A stretch of 64,000 nt of DNA from Anaerobiospirillum succiniciproducens DSM 6400 (GTDB lineage Bacteria; Pseudomonadota; Gammaproteobacteria; Enterobacterales; Succinivibrionaceae), in contig NZ_AXWV01000015.1 of NCBI RefSeq assembly GCF_000482845.1, forward strand, positions 1 to 64,000. The letters are read 5' to 3'. This document shows, piece after piece, positions 48,580-57,816 of this stretch. The position numbers were made by a program, and so were the translations under genes. The notes under the pieces were generated by a model that was not told where the DNA came from, did no database searches, and saw nothing but the letters and a program-made list of their open reading frames with translations. The stretch's first letter is position 1, and each line of letters starts with the position of its first letter.

Positions 48580-50496
48580 ATGTTATCGGACAAGCTGCGC
48601 GATGGTGCCAACTCCAAGGGCTTTAAGCTCCTGCTCGCACTCATCGTGATTTCATTTGTGCTCACTGGCGTGGGCGGCTATTTAATTCCACGTTTGAACA
48701 CTGATCCTGTCACCATCGGTGATTACAAGATCACTTCTAACGATTGGAACAATCAGTACAATCAGCAGGCTCAGCAGCTGCACCGTTTACCAAACGGCTC
48801 TGCCATGCTTGAGAATCAACAGTATGTTGTTGAGCTTAAGAAGCAAGTTCTTGAGCGCATGATTAACAATGTTGCTTTTAACAGCAGCGTATGGGATATG
48901 GATATCCGTATCGGCGACGAGCAGGTACGTGACGTTATCCGTAACACCCCTGCTTTCCAGAAGGATGGTAAGTTCGACAACGATCTCTACCTTGCCTCTA
49001 TTCGCAACATGGGCATGTCTCCAGACTACTTTGGCGAGCAGTTACGTATCTCCATCATGTCTGAGAGCGTATCTCGTCCTCTGATGTCCGCATCTTCACA
49101 GCCTCTTCCATATGAGCTTAACACCATTGCAAAGACTATTTTGCAGACTCGCGTAGTTAACCTCTACACCGTTGATGAGGCATACATCAATCGTAACCTG
49201 AAGATCAGCGACGATGAGATCAAGGCTTTCTACGATGCTAACCATGACAAGTTCATGGCTCCTGCAAACGTACGCTTTAACTACTTACTCTTATCCATGG
49301 ACGATCTGCGTAAGCAAGTAGAAGTGACCGATGAGAAGGTAGAAGAGTTCTACAACATGTACTCTGAAGACTACCGTCTTGAGGAGCAAAGACAAGCTGC
49401 TCACTTACTCATCCGTGCTGGCTCTAAGGATGCTGACAAGCGTATTGCTGCAGTTGAGGAAGGCTTAAAGAACGGCACTCCATTTGAAAAGTTAGTTGCT
49501 CAGTACTCTGATGATCAGTCAACTAAGGATAAGGGCGGTGATATGGGCTTTGTGACCCGTAATCAGTTAGCCGCTGACTTATATGCTGCTTTATTTGCTC
49601 TTGAGTCTGAGGGTGATGTAAGTGCTGCTATTACCGATGACTACGGTACCCATTTCATTAGCTTAACCTCTATCAAGCCAGAACACACTCCAGCTTTAGC
49701 TGAGGTTAAGGACAAGGTTCAGGCTGCCTATATCGACGCACAAGCTCGTGAGCTTTACAACGAGCGTGTAACCACCATGTCCGATATGTCTTTTGAAAAC
49801 CCAGACTCATTAGACATCACTGCTGAGAAGCTTGGCATGAAGGTTATGACCTCTGATGTAGTTGCTCAAGGTGATACTGAGGCTAAGTGGCCATTCAATA
49901 CCAAGGAGCTGCAGGATTTAGCTTTCAATGAGGAAGTGTACAACTCTGGCATCAACTCAAACGTTATTGCCTTAGATGACAACAACTCGATCGTTATCAA
50001 CGTAACTGAGCACCACGATGCCTCTTTACGTCCATTTGACGATGTGGCTAAAGACGCTAGCGCTATGCTGCGCACCGATCGTATCAATGAGGAAGCTTTA
50101 AAGACCTTAACTGATGTTGCAACTAAGGTTGCTGCAGATGCTAATGCTCAGCTCCCTGATTACGTCAAGGTGCAAAAGGATGTTGAGGTTAGCGGTGCTA
50201 ACACCAATACCAGCCAAGAGTTTGCTCAGGCAATCTTTGCTCTGCCACAGGATACAAAGTCTGCTCATGTTATCGATAAGAACAATAACGTTCAGACCTT
50301 AGCTGTCTTAAACAAGGTTGTACCAGCTGTTGAGGCTGATGTACCAACCTTCGAGAACGCTGTGTACCCATCCTTAGCTCAGTACCTCAATCAGACCACT
50401 CAGGACGCCCTGTACCGTCAGGCACGTACCCTCAACAAGATTGAGTACAACCAAGAGGCTATCGACCTGGTAACTCGCCAGAACGACCTCGAATAA
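48580..50496 (+). CDS. ppiD: Periplasmic chaperone / peptidyl-prolyl isomerase-like PpiD
   Basis: 638 aa (E. coli 623). It is anchored in the inner membrane near SecYEG and helps newly exported proteins. A short cytoplasmic N-terminus (MLSDKLRDGANSKG) precedes one membrane helix (residues about 16-34, FKLLLALIVISFVLTGVGGY), a SurA-like N-domain (about 40-230), a parvulin domain (about 270-370: RQAAHLLIRAGSKDADKRIA, GGDMGFVTRNQLAADLYAAL, YGTHFISLTSIKP), and a C-terminal SurA-like lobe. GGGGA lies before the ATG. Gene order with hupB supports the assignment. An intrinsic terminator follows. Confidence 0.93.
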   Translation: MLSDKLRDGANSKGFKLLLALIVISFVLTGVGGYLIPRLNTDPVTIGDYKITSNDWNNQYNQQAQQLHRLPNGSAMLENQQYVVELKKQVLERMINNVAFNSSVWDMDIRIGDEQVRDVIRNTPAFQKDGKFDNDLYLASIRNMGMSPDYFGEQLRISIMSESVSRPLMSASSQPLPYELNTIAKTILQTRVVNLYTVDEAYINRNLKISDDEIKAFYDANHDKFMAPANVRFNYLLLSMDDLRKQVEVTDEKVEEFYNMYSEDYRLEEQRQAAHLLIRAGSKDADKRIAAVEEGLKNGTPFEKLVAQYSDDQSTKDKGGDMGFVTRNQLAADLYAALFALESEGDVSAAITDDYGTHFISLTSIKPEHTPALAEVKDKVQAAYIDAQARELYNERVTTMSDMSFENPDSLDITAEKLGMKVMTSDVVAQGDTEAKWPFNTKELQDLAFNEEVYNSGINSNVIALDDNNSIVINVTEHHDASLRPFDDVAKDASAMLRTDRINEEALKTLTDVATKVAADANAQLPDYVKVQKDVEVSGANTNTSQEFAQAIFALPQDTKSAHVIDKNNNVQTLAVLNKVVPAVEADVPTFENAVYPSLAQYLNQTTQDALYRQARTLNKIEYNQEAIDLVTRQNDLE

Positions 50497-50524
50497 CACC
50501 CCATTCCCAACGCAATCGCGTTCT

Positions 50525-50556
50525 AGGCTCTGCCACCTCGGTGTCAGGGCCTTTTT
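50525..50556 (+). terminator. Intrinsic terminator of ppiD
   Basis: AGGCTCTG-C-CACC, TC loop, GGTG-T-CAGGGCCT and TTTTT. One internal mismatch and one G-U pair. Confidence 0.85.
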
Positions 50557-51041
50557 CATCCCCAAAATTCAACCAATCCATACCCACTCAAATTTACATT
50601 AATTCATCACAATCCAAGATCTTTAAAGAATAGACTGCAACAGTCAAACCTAGCAGCTAACGAATCAGCATGTATTCGTGATCCAGCCTCATTACTTATC
50701 AACCTTTCAAGAAGCTAAGCCTCTCCTGTATTTGCTTTTTGTAAGAATAAAGATCACAGGCTATAGATACACTTTATGAGCCATTTTCAAAACATAGCTG
50801 ATTTTCTTTTAAGAACAAGTTTTTCAAAGAGTTTGTTAAATATCAAATTCACGTTAGAACTCCTTGTCTATACTGGCATTGGCAATATTTATGAATGTTT
50901 ACAAAGTACTATGAAACAAAGGCCTTTTCGTTTTAAGATGTGTAAAGGCGAGCTTTGTTAGCAAGCCCAATTAAGCGAGGATCTGGTATGCCTCTTAGGC
51001 AGCCAAGCAACGCGCTATAGCTATAAAGAGGAATATCAATC
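50557..51041. other. Upstream region of the flagellin array
   Basis: About 485 bp. I looked for sigma-28 (TAAA-N15-GCCGATAA) and sigma-54 (GG-N10-GC) promoters and found no convincing match. An open frame at 50776-50961 is not supported. Confidence 0.45.
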
Positions 51042-51992
51042 ATGGCAGTATATGTTAATACCAATTACTCAGCTCTTCAGGGCCAGCGCTACTTAGGCAA
51101 CGTCCAGAACTCCCTGACTACGACATACCAAAGATTATCAAGCGGTATGCGTATTAACAGCGCTAAAGATGACGCTGCAGGCCTCCAGATCGCCGATCGC
51201 TTAACAAGCCAGATTAATGGCCTCAACCAAGGCAACCGCAACGCCTCCGACGGTATTGCATTAGCCCAGACCATGGAAGCTGGCATGGACGAAATCTCCG
51301 GCATGCTCCAGAAGATGCGTACATTAACTGTTCAAGCAGCTAACGGTACAAACACTGCTGAAGATCGCAATGCTCTTGGAAAAGAGATGACTTCACTCGC
51401 GAACGAAATTTCCCGTATCGCAACTAAGACCACCTTTGCAGGTAAGACCGTTCTCAATGGTCTGATTGATGGTTCTATCTTTGGCGATAAAACAGTAAAC
51501 AATAATCCAGCTGGTGACACTGGTACTTTGACTCTGCAAGTCGGTTCTAATAAGGGCGACACAATTTCTTTTACCTCTGACTCCGTAATTTTCTCTAAAT
51601 TAGGAACCAACGCTGAAATGATGGGCACTGATAAGTTCTTCACCATCGCAGCTAATGGTACTGTTACTGTAGATATGGGTAAAGCAGATTTTTCAAAGCC
51701 TGCCGAAAAGAACTACATTGGTAATGCAATCGATTTATTAGATCAAATGATTGCATCTGTAGATAGCAAGCGTGCCGACCTTGGTGCTTTACAGAATCGT
51801 CTTGAGTCATCTATCCGCAATCAGTCTAACGTTGCTGCTAATGAGGCTGATGCACGCTCACGTATTCGTGATGCTGATTTCGCTGAAGAGTCTGCTAACC
51901 TGTCACAGCAGTCAATCATTCAGCAGGCTGCCGCTTCTATGCTGATGCAGGCTAACACCCGTCCACAGCTCGGTCTGAGCCTCTTAGGCTAA
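51042..51992 (+). CDS. fliC: Flagellin, first of three
   Basis: 316 aa filament subunit. The N-terminal D0/D1 region (MAVYVNTNYSALQGQRYLGN, LSSGMRINSAKDDAAGLQIA, ADRLTSQINGLNQGNRNASD) and C-terminal D1/D0 region (RADLGALQNRLESSIRNQSN, then SRIRDADFAEESANLSQQSI and the LGLSLLG end) are almost identical in all three copies. The middle (about 130-235), including TLQVGSNKGDTISF, is short and variable; there are no large outer D2/D3 domains. GAGGAA lies 8 nt before the ATG. The next copy starts 18 nt after the stop, so the three are probably co-transcribed. Confidence 0.95.
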   Translation: MAVYVNTNYSALQGQRYLGNVQNSLTTTYQRLSSGMRINSAKDDAAGLQIADRLTSQINGLNQGNRNASDGIALAQTMEAGMDEISGMLQKMRTLTVQAANGTNTAEDRNALGKEMTSLANEISRIATKTTFAGKTVLNGLIDGSIFGDKTVNNNPAGDTGTLTLQVGSNKGDTISFTSDSVIFSKLGTNAEMMGTDKFFTIAANGTVTVDMGKADFSKPAEKNYIGNAIDLLDQMIASVDSKRADLGALQNRLESSIRNQSNVAANEADARSRIRDADFAEESANLSQQSIIQQAAASMLMQANTRPQLGLSLLG

Positions 51993-52010
51993 TCTGAGGA
52001 GTACAACAAA

Positions 52011-52952
52011 ATGGCAGTATATGTTAATACCAATTACTCAGCTCTTCAGGGCCAGCGTTACTTAGGCAACGTCCAGAACTCCCTAACTACTACGTACCAG
52101 CGCCTATCAAGCGGTATGCGTATCAATAGCGCTAAAGATGACGCTGCAGGCCTCCAGATCGCCGATCGCTTAACAAGCCAGATTAATGGCCTCAACCAGG
52201 GCAACCGCAATGCATCTGACGGTATTGCTCTTGCCCAGACTGCAGAAGCAGGCATGGACGAAATCACTGGCATGCTTCAGAAGATCCGTACTCTCGCTGT
52301 TCAGGCCAACAACGGTACTAACACTTTAGATGACCGTAAAGCTCTAGCTAAGGAAGCATCCTCACTTGCTACCGAAATTAGCCGAATTGCTATGCAAACT
52401 ACTTTTGCTGGCAAAACTATTATGAACGGCCAACAAAAGAACTCATTCATGTCATATGCTCAACAGCAAGATGCCGGTAAGACTCAAAGTCTCGTGCTGC
52501 AGGTTGGCTCAAACAAGGGTGATACTATCTCCTTTAACCTTGAAAACTTCCAGTTCTCTGCTGCTGCTAAAGCTGCAGGTATTGCTGAAGATCAGTTTGC
52601 TGCTCAACAAAACGACAAGTCTTTTGTAAAGGGTAATGGTGGCGCAATTTCGATAAACTTTAGCGATACTGCTTCAGTTAACAATATCATTGGCTTCATG
52701 GATCAGATGATTGGTTATGTGGATGGTCAGCGTGCCGATTTAGGTGCCATCCAGAATCGTCTTGAGTCATCTATCCGCAACCAGTCTAACGTTGCTGCTA
52801 ATGAAGCTGATGCACGCTCACGTATCCGTGACGCTGATTTCGCTGAAGAGTCTGCAAACTTATCTCAGCAGTCCATCATCCAGCAGGCTGCTGCTTCCAT
52901 GCTGATGCAGGCAAACACTCGTCCACAGCTTGGTCTGAGCCTCTTAGGCTAA
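52011..52952 (+). CDS. fliC: Flagellin, second of three
   Basis: 313 aa, with N- and C-termini identical or nearly so to its neighbours at DNA level. The middle domain (about 135-230: KNSFMSYAQQQDAGKTQSLV, NLENFQFSAAAKAAGIAEDQ) is its own. GAGGAG lies 8-9 nt before the ATG, in an 18-nt intergenic gap. Identical ends with divergent centres suggest gene conversion, or selection on the filament core with variation at the surface. No dedicated promoter or terminator separates it from the other two. Confidence 0.95.
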   Translation: MAVYVNTNYSALQGQRYLGNVQNSLTTTYQRLSSGMRINSAKDDAAGLQIADRLTSQINGLNQGNRNASDGIALAQTAEAGMDEITGMLQKIRTLAVQANNGTNTLDDRKALAKEASSLATEISRIAMQTTFAGKTIMNGQQKNSFMSYAQQQDAGKTQSLVLQVGSNKGDTISFNLENFQFSAAAKAAGIAEDQFAAQQNDKSFVKGNGGAISINFSDTASVNNIIGFMDQMIGYVDGQRADLGAIQNRLESSIRNQSNVAANEADARSRIRDADFAEESANLSQQSIIQQAAASMLMQANTRPQLGLSLLG

Positions 52953-52971
52953 GAGTAAGGAGTACATTCCC

Positions 52972-53907
52972 ATGGCAGTATATGTTAATACCAATTACTC
53001 AGCTCTTCAGGGCCAGCGTTACTTAGGCAACGTCCAGAACTCCCTGACCACGACATATCAAAGATTATCTTCAGGTCTTCGTATCAACAGCGCTAAAGAT
53101 GACGCTGCAGGCCTCCAGATCGCCGATCGTCTGACATCCCAAATTAATGGCCTCAACCAAGGTAACCGCAACGCTTCAGACGGTATCGCTCTTGCTCAGA
53201 CTGTAGAGTCTGGCATGGACGAAATCTCTGGCATGCTTCAGAAGATCCGTACTTTAGCAGTACAGGCAAACAACGGCACTAATACTGCGGAAGATAAGGC
53301 TGCACTTTCCAAGGAAGCTTCTTCTTTGGCTAATGAAATTTCACGTATCGCTAAGCAAACCACTTACGGTGGCAAGCTTGTCCTTAATGGCCAACAAGAG
53401 AATGAACTAACTATTTTCTCAAAGGCAGCCCAGGCAGATAAAGGCAAAGCTGGTAATATCACACTTCAAGTCGGCTCCAATAAGGGCGATACTATTAAGT
53501 TCTCCATTGAGAATATGCAGTTCTCAAAGATTGGTAGCCGTGCCGACAAGAATACTTTCAAAACTGGCAATGATAAGTTCATCAACATTGCTGGAAGCGT
53601 AATTTCATTTAGATTTTCTGTTGCTTCTGCCGCAGAAATTACCATCGATATGATGGATAAGATGATTGCTAATGTCGATGCACAGCGTGCCGACCTTGGT
53701 GCCATCCAGAACCGTCTTGAGTCATCTATCCGCAACCAGTCTAACGTTGCTGCTAACGAAGCTGATGCTCGCTCACGTATTCGTGATGCTGACTTTGCTG
53801 AAGAGTCTGCTAACTTATCCCAGCAGTCCATCATTCAGCAGGCAGCTGCTTCCATGCTGATGCAGGCTAACACCCGTCCTCAGCTGGGCTTAAGCCTCCT
53901 TGGCTAA
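52972..53907 (+). CDS. fliC: Flagellin, third of three
   Basis: 311 aa, with the same conserved ends as the two preceding copies except SSGLRINS for SSGMRINS. The variable middle (about 135-230) contains ENELTIFSKAAQADKGKAGN and the shared LQVGSNKGDTI element. AAGGAG lies 9 nt before the ATG, 19 nt after the previous stop. It is followed by the only intrinsic terminator of the array, supporting a three-gene transcript. No fliD, fliS or flaG gene follows, unlike many polar-flagellin loci. Confidence 0.95.
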   Translation: MAVYVNTNYSALQGQRYLGNVQNSLTTTYQRLSSGLRINSAKDDAAGLQIADRLTSQINGLNQGNRNASDGIALAQTVESGMDEISGMLQKIRTLAVQANNGTNTAEDKAALSKEASSLANEISRIAKQTTYGGKLVLNGQQENELTIFSKAAQADKGKAGNITLQVGSNKGDTIKFSIENMQFSKIGSRADKNTFKTGNDKFINIAGSVISFRFSVASAAEITIDMMDKMIANVDAQRADLGAIQNRLESSIRNQSNVAANEADARSRIRDADFAEESANLSQQSIIQQAAASMLMQANTRPQLGLSLLG

Positions 53908-53931
53908 TAATTTCCTTTAAAGTTATGCAAT

Positions 53932-53967
53932 AAGGTCCTGTTGCCCCTGGCTTCAGGGCCTTTTTTA
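53932..53967 (+). terminator. Terminator of the flagellin array
   Basis: AAGGTCCTG, 13-nt loop, CAGGGCCTT and TTTTT: nine pairs with one U-G. Confidence 0.88.
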
Positions 53968-54161
53968 TAGCTGAAACATCACGACCAAATCCCCAAAAGT
54001 CCCACTGCCCTACCCATTTTCTCATCATACATGGGTTTCCATCTAAGATAATTTGCCATCTTAGAGCGGTATAGAACCCTGCACTTTCTTACTCTCCTCC
54101 ATCGTTTTCGCCGATCTAATGATTCCATTAGATATCTACTGCCCTATTTCCTGTTCAAATT

Positions 54162-54177
54162 CGTGATCTAGATCACT
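54162..54177. promoter_or_regulatory. CRP-like site
   Basis: CGTGATCTAGATCACT: GTGA-N6-TCAC with a 14-bp perfect palindromic core, matching 8 of the 10 consensus positions. It lies about 215-230 bp upstream of the 54392 gene. Confidence 0.45.
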
Positions 54178-54323
54178 TTTAGCAATTGCCTAATTTTCTT
54201 CTAGAAGCTGATATTTATCGCGTTTGTTTAGTAAGATCGCAGTACACGCAGTTATGAATATATAGAGGTCTACCATAGCAGCCATGTTGTTGATGTGCAT
54301 GCAACAACGCCGGTCTCCTCGTA

Positions 54324-54352
54324 GAGCTTGAGTATCGTTGGTGCTCAAGCTC
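54324..54352 (+). promoter_or_regulatory. Leader hairpin before the 54392 gene
   Basis: GAGCTTGAG, 11-nt loop, CTCAAGCTC: nine perfect pairs, ending 39 nt before the start codon. It may affect translation or mRNA stability. Confidence 0.45.
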
Positions 54353-54391
54353 ATTTTGGATACTTATTTTTTGCTTAACGGTGGTAGCTCT

Positions 54392-57300
54392 ATGCTCACA
54401 CACTCACTAGAAAGTACTACAGAAAGCTCCCTAGCTTCTTCATCTGTAGACATTGGCTGCAAAGCTCAAACTCAGACTCAGTCTAAGTCTCAATCTATTC
54501 TGTCTAGCACTAACTCAGCTATGAATGTGGATAGCTCACTATCCTATGCTGCAGCAAGTAGGCTTATGGACAATCAGACAGGCGAGATCTTTCATCAGCC
54601 TAGCAATACAGCATCTTATGCTCCTGTAGTGCCTATGCAGCGTCCAGTAGCCGCCCAAGCTACTGCTTGTGTTGCTTGTCAGGATAAGCAGGCTACACGT
54701 GGCTTCTTTGGTGCCATTAAAGCTAAAGCAACATCATGGTTTAAGAAAGCTTTCCGCTTAAATGGCAAGCATAAGGCTGTTTCATCTGATACATGTGAGG
54801 CTATTAAAGGTAATGGTTTTAAGCCTATTCAATCTAATTGTGCTGCAGCTAATCATGCTGATGTTGTCTCTTGTACCTCTAACACTGCCACTGTAGACCA
54901 TAACATCCCTGCTCGTTCAAGTGATGCGGCTGTAGATGTTTCTAACGATGGTGTAGATGCTTCCAATGGAGCTAATGATGCTTTCAAGGGTGCAGTTGAT
55001 GAATCTGACTGTGCCTGTGATGTAGTTCTGTCTGAGAGCATGGCTGAGGCTAAGGAGTATATAAGAGGCGTACGTAACTCTTATATTTGGCGTGCCTGCG
55101 GTGGTGCGGAGCTTATGGAGCTTAGCAATAATGTGGCTCTATATAGACCAGAGTATGGCAAGGGTGCATCCGTATCTCAACCACCTCAGGGCATGGGAAA
55201 TATCGCCACTCCATATGGCATCGTCAGAACTATCACCGGGCAGCAATATGTAGCTCCAATCGTCTCACTGCCGATCGTGTACGGTAAGACTGGTGATGTG
55301 GTTACTCAGCGCATGATTCGACCTCTGTCAGTTAACTACACTGGCAGATATCGTCAGTTCCCTGTGATTCCAGTCAACGAGATTGCAGGCTTGGTTCAGG
55401 GCAAGATTGATGTGCTCAAGCGTCTGCTTGCCTCTGATGCTAGTGCTGAGACTGTTGCGTTATATCTTGATCCACTGCTTACAGCCATGATCCGTATTTG
55501 TAGTGTGCTGCCTGCATCTGAGTACTATCACGACTGCAATGTATGCGGTTTAGTCGATCACAACCTCAAGGTAGCTATCTTTGCGCTTACAGAGTTTAAG
55601 CGCCTTGATCCACAGCCTCTTGCTGCGATCCCAACCACTACATTAAGACGTAGAGGCGTAGATTGGATTAAGAGCTCTAAGCCAAGTGCTGCAGACGCCG
55701 ATACTTCTGCTGATTCGTCTTCTTATTCAGATGATAATAGTGCTTTAAGCCAGGCCTTTAAAGAAGAGGCTGAAGAGCTTGAGTCCCCTGCATCTAATGA
55801 TGAGTCCGCATTAAGTGCTGATGCAAGCAAGTTGATGTCCTTCAAGCGTGACGTTAGAAGCCGTGCTCTTATCAAAAGAGACATTTGGCTGCACACCAAC
55901 GAAGATACCTTCTATCGCAGTCAGGCTGTTGCTGATGTGGCTGTGCGTATGCGCATTGAAGTTGAAGAAAACCCACTGCTGCCATCAGCTAATACCAAGA
56001 AAAAGGCTGCAGCTACTCCTGATACGAAGCCTATTCCTACAGATGGCCTTACCATTGAGCAAATCATGGCCTCAGGTGTGGGTAAAACTTTAGAGCCAAG
56101 TGACGACCTTACCCCTCCATCATCCTTAATGTCTGTAGTAGACACCTTAATTGCTGAAGGATTAGATGCTGAGGATAGCGACATCATTACTGATGAGAGT
56201 ATTCAAAGCGATGTCGTAGTTACAGGTGAATCCCCATACAAAGATTGGACTGGTGAAGAAGACTTTGAACTTGGCCAAAAGAAAGCCACGCAAACTGATG
56301 CTCAAGCCTTAGCTGCAGAGCAAAAGGCTAAGCTTGCAGCCATCAAAAAGCAGCTCATCGCCTCTCTAGACTCTGATCCACATGATGAAGAAGGCTTGAT
56401 AGCTTTATGCCGTCGTAATCTAAGAATCAAGCGTGACCTTAACCTAATTAATAGCGCTGATCTTAGCTACTTCTCAAGCAAGCATTACTTACCAGCTTTA
56501 GATGATGTATTCACTCATGAAGCTATCGAGTTGCCTAATACTGAAGCTACTAACACAAGCACTGCTGATAGCGCCTCAGTAAGTTCTACTACCTCTAAAG
56601 TTGAGCCACAACCTGCTACAAAGACAGAAAAGGCCGAGTGTAAGTCCGAGCAGTCAGCTAATGTAGAGGAGGCTGCAGTTGAGACCAAAGCTACAAAGGC
56701 GGCTCCAAAGAAAACTACCAAGACTAAGAGAGCATCGGCTAAGAAAGCCGTTCCTGATGAAAGTGCTAACGATGCTGATGCTACACCAAAGGCTATTGCT
56801 TGTACCTCCTCTAGTGTACAACCTTCTACTGAGACTGCAGTAGCCGCTAACGAAGCACCAGCCAATGCTGAGCCTGAGTCAACTGCTAATACAGATCCTG
56901 CATCCAACGCTAAGGCTATTGCTGATACCGAACAGACTAACAGCGCTGTGGCTGATGAGGCTAAGCCTACCATGCGTCGCAGTTCCAAGACTGCAGCTAG
57001 CAAGAGGACTACAGATAGCAAGAAGACTGCAACAAGCAAGAAGACTACAGATAGCAAGCTGACTGCAAATAGTAAGAGTACTGAGACAAAGGCCACTAAT
57101 AAGAAAGCAACTGCTTCAAAGACCAAGACCTCAAGCAAGAGTGCCACAAAGAAGCAGTCTAAGGAAGCTGATGCAGAAAGCATTACCGCTGCAACGGTAA
57201 CTGCAGCTGCGGCTGCTACATCCGCAGCTATGGATCAGGCTGAGTCTTTAGTTACTTCTGATGTTAAGTCCTCTGCTGATGCCCCTGTAGACACTGACGC

Positions 57301-57808
57301 TACGCCAAATGATGTTGCTGAGACTAAGGCACCGACTGAGGCTACTGCAAAAACCACAGTCGTTAAACGCAACCGTGGCCGTAAACCAAAAGCTTCAATT
57401 TCCACGGCTACTGAGTCTAAGGCCAAAACTGAGACTGTTACTGTGCCCAAGACTGTGACTGTAGATGTGCCTGTATATGAGCCTGCGCCTGAGGTTAAGG
57501 CTAATGCTGAGGACAAGCCAAAAGCTAAGCGAGGTCGCAAGCCTAAGAGTGATACGCAAAACAAGATTTGTGCTGATAACAAGGCTACAGATAATGCTGC
57601 GCTTGATAGTGCTGAATCTGTTGAGTGCAAGAGTGCCAAGCCCAAATCGCTGTTTAAGAAGCCGTATCGGAGACCTAAGAAGGTGTTTGCAAATATGAGC
57701 TTAGAGCAAATGGCTCAGATAACCCCTGTAGTTAGCGGCAATAAGCCAGCTTACGATGATAGTGAAAAGCCATTTATCCCTGCAATTGTTTTTACTGACA
57801 GCCTTTAG
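54392..57808 (+). CDS. TraI_2/MOBH relaxase-like N-half with basic AT-hook-like tail
   Basis: 1138 aa from the ATG at 54392. The open frame reaches back to a TTG at 54338, which lies inside a hairpin. Residues about 215-420 resemble the first half of the TraI_2 (PF07514) domain of MOBH relaxases: YIRGVRNSYIWRACGGAELM, IPVNEIAGLVQGKIDVLKRL, then LPASEYYHDCNVCGLVDHNL with H380 and H390 at the family's histidine positions. The HD motif expected next is absent and appears instead in the following gene. From about residue 700 the protein is low complexity: Ala/Ser/Thr/Lys runs like histone H1 (TSKKTTDSK repeats) and two RGRKPK AT-hook-like motifs. It runs 8 nt ahead of the next gene. The relaxase link is inference from motif memory. 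Confidence 0.6.
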   Translation: MLTHSLESTTESSLASSSVDIGCKAQTQTQSKSQSILSSTNSAMNVDSSLSYAAASRLMDNQTGEIFHQPSNTASYAPVVPMQRPVAAQATACVACQDKQATRGFFGAIKAKATSWFKKAFRLNGKHKAVSSDTCEAIKGNGFKPIQSNCAAANHADVVSCTSNTATVDHNIPARSSDAAVDVSNDGVDASNGANDAFKGAVDESDCACDVVLSESMAEAKEYIRGVRNSYIWRACGGAELMELSNNVALYRPEYGKGASVSQPPQGMGNIATPYGIVRTITGQQYVAPIVSLPIVYGKTGDVVTQRMIRPLSVNYTGRYRQFPVIPVNEIAGLVQGKIDVLKRLLASDASAETVALYLDPLLTAMIRICSVLPASEYYHDCNVCGLVDHNLKVAIFALTEFKRLDPQPLAAIPTTTLRRRGVDWIKSSKPSAADADTSADSSSYSDDNSALSQAFKEEAEELESPASNDESALSADASKLMSFKRDVRSRALIKRDIWLHTNEDTFYRSQAVADVAVRMRIEVEENPLLPSANTKKKAAATPDTKPIPTDGLTIEQIMASGVGKTLEPSDDLTPPSSLMSVVDTLIAEGLDAEDSDIITDESIQSDVVVTGESPYKDWTGEEDFELGQKKATQTDAQALAAEQKAKLAAIKKQLIASLDSDPHDEEGLIALCRRNLRIKRDLNLINSADLSYFSSKHYLPALDDVFTHEAIELPNTEATNTSTADSASVSSTTSKVEPQPATKTEKAECKSEQSANVEEAAVETKATKAAPKKTTKTKRASAKKAVPDESANDADATPKAIACTSSSVQPSTETAVAANEAPANAEPESTANTDPASNAKAIADTEQTNSAVADEAKPTMRRSSKTAASKRTTDSKKTATSKKTTDSKLTANSKSTETKATNKKATASKTKTSSKSATKKQSKEADAESITAATVTAAAAATSAAMDQAESLVTSDVKSSADAPVDTDATPNDVAETKAPTEATAKTTVVKRNRGRKPKASISTATESKAKTETVTVPKTVTVDVPVYEPAPEVKANAEDKPKAKRGRKPKSDTQNKICADNKATDNAALDSAESVECKSAKPKSLFKKPYRRPKKVFANMSLEQMAQITPVVSGNKPAYDDSEKPFIPAIVFTDSL

Positions 57809-57816
57809 GAGTCACT

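Larger units (their letters stand above)
53968..54391. other. Upstream region of the conjugation-like cluster
   Basis: About 420 bp, with a CRP-like site (54162-54177) and a 9-bp perfect hairpin (54324-54352), both listed separately. Confidence 0.5.

Noticed and set aside
50776-50961. 61-codon frame upstream of the flagellins
   Set aside because: No good ribosome site and no recognisable sequence; it overlaps the expected flagellin promoter region.
56515-57183. 222-codon minus-strand frame
   Set aside because: Antisense shadow of the Ala/Thr/Lys-rich coding region of the 54392 gene; Leu/Val/Ala-rich composition is what that shadow would give.
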